Assembly (NCBI GenBank): GCA_035695765.1
Contig: DASRRI010000134.1
Span: 105,086 to 169,085 of the forward strand
DNA from: Dongia_A sp035695765
GTDB taxonomy: Bacteria; Pseudomonadota; Alphaproteobacteria; Dongiales; Dongiaceae
Direction of reading: 5' to 3'
Length of the DNA stretch: 64,000 nt
Shown: positions 53,310 through 61,254 of the stretch, piece after piece
Layout of the letters: every line of letters begins with the position of its first letter
How positions within the stretch are numbered: the stretch's first letter is position 1
The notes under the pieces: model-generated
What the model was told of the DNA's origin: nothing
What the model saw: the letters and a program-made list of their open reading frames with translations, nothing else
Databases searched by the model: none
Position numbers and translations under genes: made by a program

Positions 53310-53804
53310 TCACTGAAAACCAGCGGAAAGCTCGCAACGCAAGGTGATCGCATCCTCGCGTCCACCGCCGCGCCGCTCATAATAAGCCCGCCGGCGGCCG
53401 ATCGGCGCAAAACCGAACCGGCCATAGAGTGCGCCGGCGGCCTGGTTGCCGGCGGCATGCTCCAGAAACAATTTTGCAATGCGGGCTTCGCGTGCCGCAT
53501 CGAGCGTGATCTGCATCAGCCGCATCGCATGACCGCGCCGCCGCGCCTCGGGCATGATGCCGGTCAGCAGGATCTCGCCTTCATCCAGTGTGAAGCGCGC
53601 CAGCGTGAACCCGATCGGTGTGTCGCCCTGCGTCATCAGCCAGCCGTGGGCGCCCGGCATCGCCAGGATCTCTGCGAAACTTTGTGCCGACCACGGCTGA
53701 TCCCACGGCGCCTTGAAGATCGCCTTGTGCATCTCCGCGAGCAACGCCAGGTCGAACGCGGTGATCCGCCGCACCGTGACTGCATCGGATGGTTCTCGGC
53801 TCAT
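53310..53804 (-). CDS. rimI: Ribosomal-protein alanine N-acetyltransferase RimI
   Basis: A 164-residue GNAT protein. The acetyl-CoA motif is MPEARRRGHAMRLMQITLDAA (~85-105, shown in part), and ALYGRFGFAPIGRRRAYY (~128) is the RimI signature. It acetylates ribosomal protein S18 in E. coli; other RimI enzymes have broader targets. It overlaps tsaB by 4 nt, the standard arrangement. Confidence 0.9.
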   Translation of the reverse strand: MSREPSDAVTVRRITAFDLALLAEMHKAIFKAPWDQPWSAQSFAEILAMPGAHGWLMTQGDTPIGFTLARFTLDEGEILLTGIMPEARRRGHAMRLMQITLDAAREARIAKLFLEHAAGNQAAGALYGRFGFAPIGRRRAYYERRGGGREDAITLRCELSAGFQ

Positions 53805-54472
53805 GGCTTGCGCGGCTTCGGCTGCGAGATGTCGGGCGGGCGCAGATAGATCGGGTCTGCCGGAAGATGCAAATCGGGCCGGCTTACTGCAAGCTCGGCG
53901 ACCGCGATCGCATCGGCGGTAGCGCTGAACCCTTTGAGGGCGGCCAGCCGGGTCAGTTCCGCGTCCGCGATAAACGCAACATTTCCGGCGTGGCAGCGCG
54001 CCGTGATCTCATCCGCCGTCAAGAGTTCCGGCGCTGAGAGCGGCCGCAGATCCGCGCCAAGCTCGATCGCGAACAGCTCGCTGCGCCGGCTGTCCAGCAC
54101 CACCAGGTTGCGGTCGGCAAGCTTCCCGCCAGACCGCGCCGCCGTCGCGGCCAGCGCCTGGAACGTGCCAATGCCGACAATCGGACAATTGATGGAGAGC
54201 GCCATGGCGCGGGCCGTGGCAAGCCCGACGCGGATGCCGGTGAAGCCGCCCGGCCCGCACGATACCGCGATCGTTTTCACCGCCGTCAGCGCGATGCCTG
54301 TCGCCTTGGCGACCCGCACGATCATGGGCGCGAGCGCTGTCGCATGGCCGTGCGACGTCACCATGATCTCATGCGCCGGCGGCTGGCCTTCGGCCGTGCA
54401 CAGCGCGACCGAACAGGTAGACCCCGACGTCTCGATTGCCAGCAAGGGCAGGAATGTTGGTGTCGCAGTCAT
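53801..54472 (-). CDS. tsaB: tRNA threonylcarbamoyladenosine protein TsaB
   Basis: A 223-residue ASKHA-fold protein, partner of TsaD in t6A37 synthesis. LLAIETSGSTCSVAL (~9), the HGHATALAPMIVRVA helix (~40) and ISCGPGGFTGIRVGLATARAMA (written here as its core CGPGGFTGIRVGLA, ~72) are diagnostic. Length is usual for alphaproteobacterial TsaB. Confidence 0.93.
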   Translation of the reverse strand: MTATPTFLPLLAIETSGSTCSVALCTAEGQPPAHEIMVTSHGHATALAPMIVRVAKATGIALTAVKTIAVSCGPGGFTGIRVGLATARAMALSINCPIVGIGTFQALAATAARSGGKLADRNLVVLDSRRSELFAIELGADLRPLSAPELLTADEITARCHAGNVAFIADAELTRLAALKGFSATADAIAVAELAVSRPDLHLPADPIYLRPPDISQPKPRKP

Positions 54473-54594
54473 GAGATGGCAGGCATGTCACGGACGGGCT
54501 TTGCGGCTGGGCGCAGGTTTGCTAGGGATGCCGGCGTTCAAGGGCTGTGTAGCCTTCGCATGCCGGCCTGACAAGCTCACCCAAATAGAGTCTC

Positions 54595-55152
54595 ATGAGC
54601 CTCATCGATACCAGCACGCCCGCCTTCGACGTCGAAATCACCCTGGCTTATGCCACTTCGGACAATATCACCGGCAAGGCGTTCTATCGGGCGGATGCCA
54701 GGCCTTATCTGCATCCAAAGGCGGTGGAAGGCCTGTGCGTGGCGATCGGCCTCGCGCGGCCGCTCGGCTATCGGCTGAAAATCTTCGATGCCTATCGCCC
54801 GGTCGAAGGGCAATGGGCGCTCTGGAACGCCAGCCCTGATCCGGAATTCGTCGCCGATCCCAAGGCGGGCGGGCCGCACAACCGCGGCGTCGCGCTCGAC
54901 CTGACCTTGATCGATGCAGAGAGGCGGGAGCTCGACATGGGCACCGACTTCGACGCCTTGACGCCGCTGTCGCATCACGGCCGCACCGACGTGCCGCTGG
55001 AGGCGCAGCGCAACCGCCTGCTGCTATTGGGGTTGATGACCGCCGCCGGCTTCGAATTCTATACGAACGAGTGGTGGCACTATCAGCTGTTCAGCGCGCG
55101 TGACTATCCGGTGGTCGATCAGGCCGGCCTGCCGCATCGCGTGATGGATTAG
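54595..55152 (+). CDS. D-alanyl-D-alanine dipeptidase (VanX/DdpX-like)
   Basis: A 185-residue M15D peptidase. The zinc site is visible as GGPHNRGVALDLTL (His and Asp ligands, ~95-108) and EWWHYQLF (catalytic Glu and third ligand His, ~160-167), with the conserved Arg in FDAYRPVEGQ (~64). VanX-like enzymes split D-Ala-D-Ala; DdpX does so for recycling. No signal peptide is seen, so it is cytoplasmic. It lies alone on the plus strand between tsaB and the histidine kinase. There are no van genes nearby, so a resistance role is unlikely. Confidence 0.88.
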   Translation: MSLIDTSTPAFDVEITLAYATSDNITGKAFYRADARPYLHPKAVEGLCVAIGLARPLGYRLKIFDAYRPVEGQWALWNASPDPEFVADPKAGGPHNRGVALDLTLIDAERRELDMGTDFDALTPLSHHGRTDVPLEAQRNRLLLLGLMTAAGFEFYTNEWWHYQLFSARDYPVVDQAGLPHRVMD

Positions 55153-55160
55153 GGTCGGCC

Positions 55161-56654
55161 CTATTCGGCCTGCACGCGCGCCTTGACGGGCGCCAAATCG
55201 GGCAGCGACCGCGGCTCCGGCGCGGAAACGGCTTGATCGGCCGGCAGGCTAACCGTCACCAGGGTGCCGATGCCTTTCTGGCTGCTGATCGCCATCCGGC
55301 CGCCGATCAGGCCGACCAGCCGCTGCGTCAGAGGCAGGCCAAGGCCGGTGCCCTCATGCATGCGCGAGAACGGCGATTCGATCTGACCGAACGGGCTCAT
55401 GGCGATCTTGATCTCGGCCTCGTTCATGCCGATGCCGGTATCGCGGATCGCGAATTCGACGTTCGGCCCGGCTTTCGTTACCTGAAGCGTCACGCTGCCC
55501 TCCCGATCCGTGAACTTGATCGCGTTGGACAGCAGGTTGAGCAGGATCTGCTTCAGCTTCACGGGATCCGTGACGATCGTGTCGAGGCCGGGATCGATAT
55601 CTTGCGCGAGGGTTGTGCCGCGCTTGCTGGCCTTGTCCTGCATCATGCTGCAGACCAGCAGGATGGTTTCGGGCAGCGCCACGCGTGTTTTTTCCACGGT
55701 GACTTTGCCGGCGTCGATCTTGCTGAGATCGAGGATGTTGCCGATGATATCGGTCAGGTGCGATGCTGCCACCCAGATGTGGCGGACATATTCGGCATAG
55801 GGCCGCGGCGTGACAGGGCCCAGCAGGCCTTCCTTCATCACCTCGGAGAACCCGACGATGGCATTCAACGGCGTGCGCAGCTCGTGGCTCATATTGGCCA
55901 GGAACTCGCTCTTAGCCGTGCTTGCCGCATCGGCGCGGGCTGCGGCGTCGGCCAAACGCAAGCCTTCTTCATGATGGCGCTTTGCGGCTCGTTCGCTGCG
56001 CACCACCATCATGACCAGGCAGGCATAGATCAGCAGGAACAGGCTGCCAACGAACAGGATGGTGCGGACCTCCGCATCGCGGAACTGGGCCAGCAATGCG
56101 GTGATGTCGTCGTAGATCTCGAAGACCGCCACCACCTTCTTCGGATTGTCCGCATCGAAGATGGGGATGTAGCTGGAGACGGTGTCGCGGTCGCTGATCA
56201 CCCGGTCGAAAGTATTGATCTCGTCCTCGAACTCGACCTCGCTCTCGACCTCGCCTTTGATCGCCGCCTGAAAGCCGTCATTGTCCTCCTCATTCTCCTC
56301 CGCTTCGGTCGGGTCGGTCGAATAGGCAGTGGTGCCGTTGGCGCGATAGACCTTGACCTTCGCGACCGAGGTGTGGCGCACCACCGATGCGATCTCGCGG
56401 GTCAGCTTGGTGCGCCATGCGGCCGGCGCCGAGGCGTCGCTGGAATCCCCCCGCGCCAGGACCTCGGATTCGAAATCCGGCCACACGACATTGGAAAGGA
56501 CGTGGGCGAGGGCGACGTTGTTGCGCTCCGCCGCGCGCTCGATACCCTCGACGTACCAGACGTGATTCATCATCGCCATCAGCAGCCCGGCGCCGATCAG
56601 CAATGGGCCGCTGAGGATCGCGAAACGTTTAGACAGCGGCCAGGTACGAAACAT
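55161..56654 (-). CDS. Membrane sensor histidine kinase
   Basis: A 497-residue kinase. Two membrane helices (~12-30 and ~190-212) flank a periplasmic sensor with an acidic stretch (DPTEAEENEEDNDGF). The HisKA box is FLANMSHELRTPLNAIVGFS (~248), and the ATPase domain has NLLSNAIKFTD, DTGIGM and GTGLGLPLTQ. No HAMP is obvious and no response regulator is adjacent, so it is an orphan. The start is uncertain: I use the ATG at 56654 just before the first helix; an ATG at 56702 adds a proline/glycine stretch. Confidence 0.85.
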   Translation of the reverse strand: MFRTWPLSKRFAILSGPLLIGAGLLMAMMNHVWYVEGIERAAERNNVALAHVLSNVVWPDFESEVLARGDSSDASAPAAWRTKLTREIASVVRHTSVAKVKVYRANGTTAYSTDPTEAEENEEDNDGFQAAIKGEVESEVEFEDEINTFDRVISDRDTVSSYIPIFDADNPKKVVAVFEIYDDITALLAQFRDAEVRTILFVGSLFLLIYACLVMMVVRSERAAKRHHEEGLRLADAAARADAASTAKSEFLANMSHELRTPLNAIVGFSEVMKEGLLGPVTPRPYAEYVRHIWVAASHLTDIIGNILDLSKIDAGKVTVEKTRVALPETILLVCSMMQDKASKRGTTLAQDIDPGLDTIVTDPVKLKQILLNLLSNAIKFTDREGSVTLQVTKAGPNVEFAIRDTGIGMNEAEIKIAMSPFGQIESPFSRMHEGTGLGLPLTQRLVGLIGGRMAISSQKGIGTLVTVSLPADQAVSAPEPRSLPDLAPVKARVQAE

Positions 56655-56842
56655 GTCGCTGAGGTTCCCAAGCGGCGCAGCCGTATTCCAGCCGCCCCGC
56701 ATATGGGGAAGCCGACTTTGCAGCCTGAGGTAAATTGATTAATTGGCGGTAAACCTTACCGGGAGCCTTCCTGGGCTATTTCGCGCGCCCGTGGCAGCCT
56801 GATTTGCACGCACAAGCCCAGTCGGCGGCATCGGGCGGCCAC

Positions 56843-56874
56843 AAAATGAAAGGGGCGGGATAGCCCCGCCCCTT
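56843..56874 (-). terminator. Intrinsic terminator of nfu
   Basis: Reading leftward, AAGGGGCGGG and CCCGCCCCTT form a 10-bp GC-rich stem with a short loop, followed by TCATTTT. It lies 26 nt beyond the nfu stop. Confidence 0.85.
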
Positions 56875-56899
56875 CAAATTCAAGCCGTGCGCCCTTATG

Positions 56900-57445
56900 T
56901 CAGACCGGTCGCACCTCGACCACCTCCGGCACGTAATGGCGCAGCATGTTCTCAATCCCCATCTTCAAGGTCGCAGTCGAAGACGGGCAGCCGGAGCATG
57001 AGCCCTGCATGTGCAAATACACCACACCATCCTCGAACGCGTGGAAAATGATGTCGCCGCCATCCTGGGCGACCGCCGGGCGCACGCGGGTTTCCAGCAG
57101 TTCCTTGATCTGCGCGACGATCTCATCGTCTTCGTCGGTGGCCGCCGATGCGCTATCATCGGATAGAATGACCGGCCGATTCGAGGAGAAATGCTCCATG
57201 ATGAGGCCGAGGATCTGCGGCTTCAGGACCGGCCAGTCCTTCTCGTCGGTCTTGGTGACGGTGATGAAATCGCTGCCGAGGAAGATGCGCGCGGTGCCAT
57301 CGATGCGGAACAGGCTTTCAGCCAACGGCGAGCGCGCGGCCTTGTCGGCGCTGTCGAAGTCGGCGGTCCCGCGCTCCATCACCACACGCCCGGGAAGGAA
57401 TTTCAGCGTGGCAGGATTCGGAGTCTCTTCGGTCTGGATGAACAT
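56900..57445 (-). CDS. nfu: NifU-like Fe-S cluster carrier Nfu
   Basis: A 181-residue scaffold protein. The N-terminal Nfu_N domain is MFIQTEETPNPATLKFLPG and LFRIDGTARIFLGSDFITVTK (shown in part); the C-terminal NifU domain holds the cluster Cys pair in GSCSGCPSSTATLK (~150). It delivers Fe-S clusters to target enzymes in the cytoplasm. GGAG lies 6 nt before the ATG at 57445; a tandem ATG precedes it. The much longer open frame upstream lies antisense to the cyclase gene and is rejected. Confidence 0.94.
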   Translation of the reverse strand: MFIQTEETPNPATLKFLPGRVVMERGTADFDSADKAARSPLAESLFRIDGTARIFLGSDFITVTKTDEKDWPVLKPQILGLIMEHFSSNRPVILSDDSASAATDEDDEIVAQIKELLETRVRPAVAQDGGDIIFHAFEDGVVYLHMQGSCSGCPSSTATLKMGIENMLRHYVPEVVEVRPV

Positions 57446-57550
57446 CATCGGCTCCAGGAATAAAGCGGCATCCGGACAGCGGATGTCAGGTCTTAACGGG
57501 AACATGGTGGAAGGCTTGACCTGCTTCAACCCCAAACTCATCATGGGCTT

Positions 57551-58795
57551 ATGAATCAGCCATTTGGCACCGGTCCCGCACCCAGCCTGCCGCCCGCGAT
57601 CGACGGGGAATTGCGGCTGGACAATGCAGCGATCGACCGCGCCTTCCGCTGGCTGCTGCGCGAGGGCCGCATCCAGCCGACCGGGCAGGAGCTGATCCGC
57701 GGCCTGGGGGCGGAGCTGAGCGGTGGCGGTTTCCCCTTGATGCGCATGCTGCTGGCGAAACCGACCTTGCATCCGCAGATCGCCTCGATCGCCTATCGCT
57801 GGTCGCGCGCCGCGCCGGAGGTGGAGGCTTTTTCGCGCGAGCATGATATCTGGCAGAGCGATCAGTACCTGCGCAGCCCAATGGCGCTCATCTATGCCGG
57901 CGAGCCGATGATCCGCCGCCGCCTGTTCGGCCCGGGACTCCGGCTCGATTTTCCGATCCTCGAGGATCTGCTGGCGGAGGGCGGCACCGATTACGCGATC
58001 TTCGGCCTGCGGCGCGGCGACGGCCGCCCGATGGCCGTCATCTCCATCGCGACCGATGCGGCGGGTGGATTCAGCGACGAGCAGTTCACTGGCTTCCAGA
58101 GCCTGCTGCCGCTGCTCTCTCTCATCGTCGAAGCGATCGAGACGCGCCTGACGGCGAAGTCGCTGCTGGAGATCTATCTTGGCGCCGATGCCGGAAGGCG
58201 CGTGATGGGCGGCCTCATCCGGCGTGGCGAAAGCGTCACCATCGCCGCTGCGATCTGGCAATGCGACCTGCGCGACTTCACCGCCATGAGCAACCAGTTG
58301 CCGCGCGACGAGGTGCTGGCGATCCTCAACGATTATTTCGACGCGGTGACGCGGCCCGTCATGGCGCGTGGCGGCGAGATACTGAAATTCATCGGCGATG
58401 CCGTCCTCGCGATCTTCCCGATGAGGGACGATCTCGACCGCGACGAGAAATGCCTTACGGCCCTGACCGCGGCGGAAGAGGCGCTGGATGCCTTGCGCGA
58501 TGTCAACGAGCTGCGCGCCAGCGCCGGCAAGCAGCCGCTCAGCATCGGCATCGGGCTCCATGCCGGCTCCGTCAGCTACGGCAATATCGGTTCGCAGACC
58601 CGGCTCGATTTCACCGTGATCGGCCCGGCGGTCAACCTCGCTGCCCGCATCACGGGCCTGTGCCGCCCGTTGAACCAGCCGCTGCTGGCATCAAAGGCTT
58701 TCGCCTCGCCCTGCGGCAGCAAGCTCGTGCCCCTCGGCCACTATCCGATGCACGGCTTCGACCAGCCACAGGAAGTCCACGGGCTGCCGGAATAG
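57551..58795 (+). CDS. Cytoplasmic class III adenylate/guanylate cyclase
   Basis: A 414-residue cyclase. Residues ~1-215 form a GAF-like or related sensory region (FGLRRGDGRPMAVISIATDA); the catalytic domain spans ~225-400. Metal Asp residues are in IWQCDLRDFTAMS (~238) and FIGDAVLAIFPM (~282), and the substrate-site Lys in EILKFIGD; RLDFTVIGPAVNLAARI (~356) matches the family signature. No membrane helix is present. It is divergent from nfu and ends just before the fluoride riboswitch. Product most likely cAMP. Confidence 0.85.
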   Translation: MNQPFGTGPAPSLPPAIDGELRLDNAAIDRAFRWLLREGRIQPTGQELIRGLGAELSGGGFPLMRMLLAKPTLHPQIASIAYRWSRAAPEVEAFSREHDIWQSDQYLRSPMALIYAGEPMIRRRLFGPGLRLDFPILEDLLAEGGTDYAIFGLRRGDGRPMAVISIATDAAGGFSDEQFTGFQSLLPLLSLIVEAIETRLTAKSLLEIYLGADAGRRVMGGLIRRGESVTIAAAIWQCDLRDFTAMSNQLPRDEVLAILNDYFDAVTRPVMARGGEILKFIGDAVLAIFPMRDDLDRDEKCLTALTAAEEALDALRDVNELRASAGKQPLSIGIGLHAGSVSYGNIGSQTRLDFTVIGPAVNLAARITGLCRPLNQPLLASKAFASPCGSKLVPLGHYPMHGFDQPQEVHGLPE

Positions 58796-58867
58796 CGGCC
58801 GCGAGGATGGTCGGGCAGATCACAATGCCCATTGACGTAGCAATTGCTGTTCGCCATCCTTGCAACT

Positions 58868-58976
58868 GATGGGGATGGAGTCCCCCGAAAACCGCCGCAG
58901 AGGCTGATGACTCCTGCCAGCGTGCTAGCACGCGGCGGGAGCCTAGTTGTAACCCGCCGACAGAGCGGGTTTTTTT
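58868..58976 (+). promoter_or_regulatory. Fluoride riboswitch (crcB motif) with terminator platform
   Basis: The aptamer core is GGGGATGGAGTCCCCC (58871-58886), the linker GAAAACC, a small P3-type stem GCC..GGC, and the diagnostic CTGATGACTCCTGCC (58904-58918), which allows the GGAG/CTCC pseudoknot. After a perfect palindrome GCGTGCTAGCACGC (58920-58933), two alternative stems can form: CGGCGGG (58933-58939) with CCCGCCG (58953-58959), or AACCCGC (58951-58957) with GCGGGTT (58965-58971) plus a T7 run. The two are mutually exclusive, as in a transcriptional ON switch. Downstream crcB confirms the identity. Confidence 0.93.
58951..58976 (+). terminator. Regulated terminator of the fluoride riboswitch
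   Basis: AACCCGC pairs with GCGGGTT across a 7-nt loop, followed by a run of T at 58970-58976. It overlaps the 3-prime arm of the competing stem in the riboswitch platform. Confidence 0.88.
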
Positions 58977-59030
58977 GCGGCTCGTTCTGGACTTGAACCG
59001 CGACAGCAGGATCGCGGAGGGAGAGGAACG

Positions 59031-59093
59031 ATGCCGATCTACCGCTCAACCACTTCACTGCCCGACGATTGCGTGCACGGATGTTGCGCATGA
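59031..59093 (+). CDS. 20-residue leader ORF in the fluoride operon
   Basis: The ATG at 59031 is preceded by the best ribosome-binding site in this stretch (GGAGGGAGAGG at 59016-59026). It encodes 20 residues starting MPIYRSTTSL and ending CVHGCCA, with three Cys. Its TGA overlaps the ATG of the next gene as ATGA, while that gene has no ribosome-binding site of its own. I infer a short translated leader that couples ribosomes into the membrane-protein gene. A protein function is not evident; expression is unproven. Confidence 0.5.
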   Translation: MPIYRSTTSLPDDCVHGCCA

Positions 59094-59845
59094 GCGCGCT
59101 GCTGCAGGCCGCACCGTCGGTCCTCGCCGCGTTCCTAGGCTCGCTGGTGGAGTTCGTCGAGGCGCTGACGATTGTGCTCGCTGTCGGCACGGTGCGTGGC
59201 TGGCGCCCGGCACTGGTCGGGAGCTTGGCCGGCGCTCTTGTCCTCGTCGCCATCGTCCTTTTGCTGGGTCCACTCCTCAGCGTCATTCCGCTGCAGCCGC
59301 TGCAGTTCGCGATCGGCCTTCTGCTGCTGCTGTTCGGCATGCGCTGGCTGCGCAAGGCGATCCTGCGCGCAGCCGGGATCATTCCGCTTCATGACGAAGC
59401 GGCGGCCTTCGCCGCGGAAGCCGCGCAGATGCGCGCCGCCGGACCGATCGCGGTCCTGCGCCTCGACCCCCTCGCCGTGATCACGACCTTCAAGGCGGTC
59501 GTGCTCGAAGGGATCGAAGTTGCCTTCATCGTCATCGCGGTCGGCGCGGCGGGCAACACGCTGCTGCCTGCCAGCGTCGGCGCTGCAGCCGCCGGAATCC
59601 TGGTGATTGGACTCGGCTTCCTCATCAATCGGCCGCTGGCACGCGTGCCGGAGAATGCGCTGAAGTTCGCGGTTGGCGTGCTCATCTCCGCCTTCGGTTG
59701 TTTCTGGATTGGCGAAGGGCTGGGCTTCGCTTGGCCCGGGGAAGACCTCTCTGTCATTGCAATGGTTGTGTGCCTGCTGATCGCCGGGCTGGCCGCTGCA
59801 CAGGTGGCGGGATGGCGCAGGCGACCGGTCGCAATGGGAGAATGA
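59090..59845 (+). CDS. COG4280-type multi-spanning membrane protein
   Basis: A 251-residue membrane protein with about six to seven helices. The repeated motif pattern SLVEFVEALTIVLAVGTVRGW (~15, shown in part) and TTFKAVVLEGIEVAFIVIAVG (~128, shown in part) suggests two homologous halves, each with a conserved acidic residue in E-x-x-E/G-x-E form, as in small cation exchangers of the UPF0016/LysE-like superfamily. COG4280 has no firm function. It is first in the fluoride-controlled operon, so an ion-transport role is inferred. Confidence 0.72.
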   Translation: MSALLQAAPSVLAAFLGSLVEFVEALTIVLAVGTVRGWRPALVGSLAGALVLVAIVLLLGPLLSVIPLQPLQFAIGLLLLLFGMRWLRKAILRAAGIIPLHDEAAAFAAEAAQMRAAGPIAVLRLDPLAVITTFKAVVLEGIEVAFIVIAVGAAGNTLLPASVGAAAAGILVIGLGFLINRPLARVPENALKFAVGVLISAFGCFWIGEGLGFAWPGEDLSVIAMVVCLLIAGLAAAQVAGWRRRPVAMGE

Positions 59846-60072
59846 TGATGGCGTCGCTGAAAACGATCGTGAAGGAACTTTGGGGCCTGTTCGTAGATGA
59901 CGGCAGCCTGGCGCTGGCGCTCATCATCTGGGTGGCCGCCTGTGGCATCGGGCTGCCATATCTTCCAATCGCGGCGGCGGCACCGATCCTGTTCCTCGGC
60001 TGCCTCGCGATCCTGATCGTCAACGTGGCGCAGACCGCGCGGCGCAAGCGGCGAGGTCCGACCGGCAGCTAA
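59842..60072 (+). CDS. Small two-helix membrane protein
   Basis: A 76-residue protein with two membrane helices (~22-42 and ~44-63) and a basic tail (ARRKRRG). Three ATG codons stand in tandem (59842, 59845, 59848); GGGAG upstream favours the second or third, while the first overlaps the previous stop as ATGA. I recognise no family. Position between two transport-type membrane genes suggests an accessory subunit of the fluoride operon. Confidence 0.65.
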   Translation: MMMASLKTIVKELWGLFVDDGSLALALIIWVAACGIGLPYLPIAAAAPILFLGCLAILIVNVAQTARRKRRGPTGS

Positions 60073-60083
60073 GGAGGCGCGCG

Positions 60084-61253
60084 ATGGGAAATGTCTGGCT
60101 CGCCTCTGCGCTCTGGCTCGGCCTAGCGCTGCTTGCCTCTATCATTTCCATCCGGATCGCCATGTCGGTCGCGCTGGTCGAGATCATGGTGGGCGTCGTT
60201 GCAGGCAATCTCATCGGCCTCACGCTCACGGACTGGGTCAATTTCCTCGCCGGATTCGGTGCCATCCTGCTGACCTTCCTCGCCGGCACCGAGATCGACA
60301 GCCGGGTCATCCGCAAGAATTTCTGGTCCAGCATGTCGATCGGCATCGTCGGTTTCTTCGCACCCTATGGCGGCGTTCTTGCTTATGCGCATTTCGTCAT
60401 CGGCTGGTCCTGGCCGCAGGCGCAGATCGCCGGCATCTCGCTCTCCACCACGTCGGTTGCCGTCGTCTATGCGGTCATGGTCGAGACCGGCTTCAACAAG
60501 ACCGAGATCGGCAAGGTCATCCTCGCTGCCTGCTTCATCAATGACCTCGGCACGGTACTGGCGCTCGGCATCGTGTTCGCGAAGTTCGACCTGTGGCTCG
60601 CCTTATTCGGTGCCGTCGTGGCGGTTGCGCTCTGGCTACTGCCGCGATTCGCGCCCTGGTTCTTCCGCAAGGTAGGCCACCGGGTCAGCGAGCCGGAGAC
60701 CAAATTCATTTCGCTCGTCCTGCTGGCGCTGGGCGGCATGGCGAGTGTCGCCGGCAGTGAGGCGGTGCTGCCCGCCTACCTGGTCGGCATGGCGCTGGCG
60801 CCGGCCTTTCTGGCGGACCCAGAGCTGCCGCACCGCATGCGCATCATCGCCTTCACCATCCTGACCCCGTTCTATTTCCTGAAAGCCGGATCGCTGGTCG
60901 ATTATCACGCCGTGATTGCGGCCGCCGGCCTGATCGTGATCTTCCTTGCAATCAAGATGGCGACCAAGTTCGTCGGCATCTTGCCGCTGACCCGCGCCTT
61001 CCGCTTCGACAAGCGCGAGGGTATGTATACGACACTGCTCATGTCCACCGGCCTCACCTTCGGCACCATCTCCGCCTTGTTCGGTCTCACCAATCACATC
61101 ATCAACCAGGAGCAATACACCATCCTGGTGACGGCGGTGATCGGCAGCGCCGTGGTCCCGACCCTGATCGCCCAGAAATGGTTCCAGCCCGCCTTCAAGC
61201 CGATTGTGGACGAGCCGCCGCCCGCCGCGAAAGTAGCCGCGGAGGAACGCTGA
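60084..61253 (+). CDS. CPA2-type cation:proton antiporter
   Basis: A 389-residue transporter with ~11-12 helices. The region LSTTSVAVVYAVMVETG and ACFINDLGTVLALGIVFA (~150) carries the ND pair that corresponds to the DD/ND ion-binding site of NapA/KefB-like antiporters. VEIMVGVVAGNLIGL and LLTFLAGTEID are CPA2 signatures. GGAGG precedes the ATG. Na+/H+ antiporters are among the known genes controlled by fluoride riboswitches, consistent with this place; whether it moves Na+, K+ or supports HF toxicity relief through pH is unknown. Confidence 0.85.
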   Translation: MGNVWLASALWLGLALLASIISIRIAMSVALVEIMVGVVAGNLIGLTLTDWVNFLAGFGAILLTFLAGTEIDSRVIRKNFWSSMSIGIVGFFAPYGGVLAYAHFVIGWSWPQAQIAGISLSTTSVAVVYAVMVETGFNKTEIGKVILAACFINDLGTVLALGIVFAKFDLWLALFGAVVAVALWLLPRFAPWFFRKVGHRVSEPETKFISLVLLALGGMASVAGSEAVLPAYLVGMALAPAFLADPELPHRMRIIAFTILTPFYFLKAGSLVDYHAVIAAAGLIVIFLAIKMATKFVGILPLTRAFRFDKREGMYTTLLMSTGLTFGTISALFGLTNHIINQEQYTILVTAVIGSAVVPTLIAQKWFQPAFKPIVDEPPPAAKVAAEER

Positions 61254-61254
61254 C

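Noticed and set aside
54595..55152. Vancomycin-resistance role for the VanX-like gene
   Set aside because: No vanH/vanA or regulatory genes; stand-alone dipeptidases are common in Gram-negative bacteria.
57446..58561. Upstream extension of the nfu frame to 553 codons
   Set aside because: It lies antisense to a cyclase with complete motifs, and the family start with its own ribosome-binding site is at 57445.
58981..59090. Possible tRNA in the stretch after the riboswitch
   Set aside because: No cloverleaf could be formed and there is no TTCGA loop; the bases are explained by the leader ORF.
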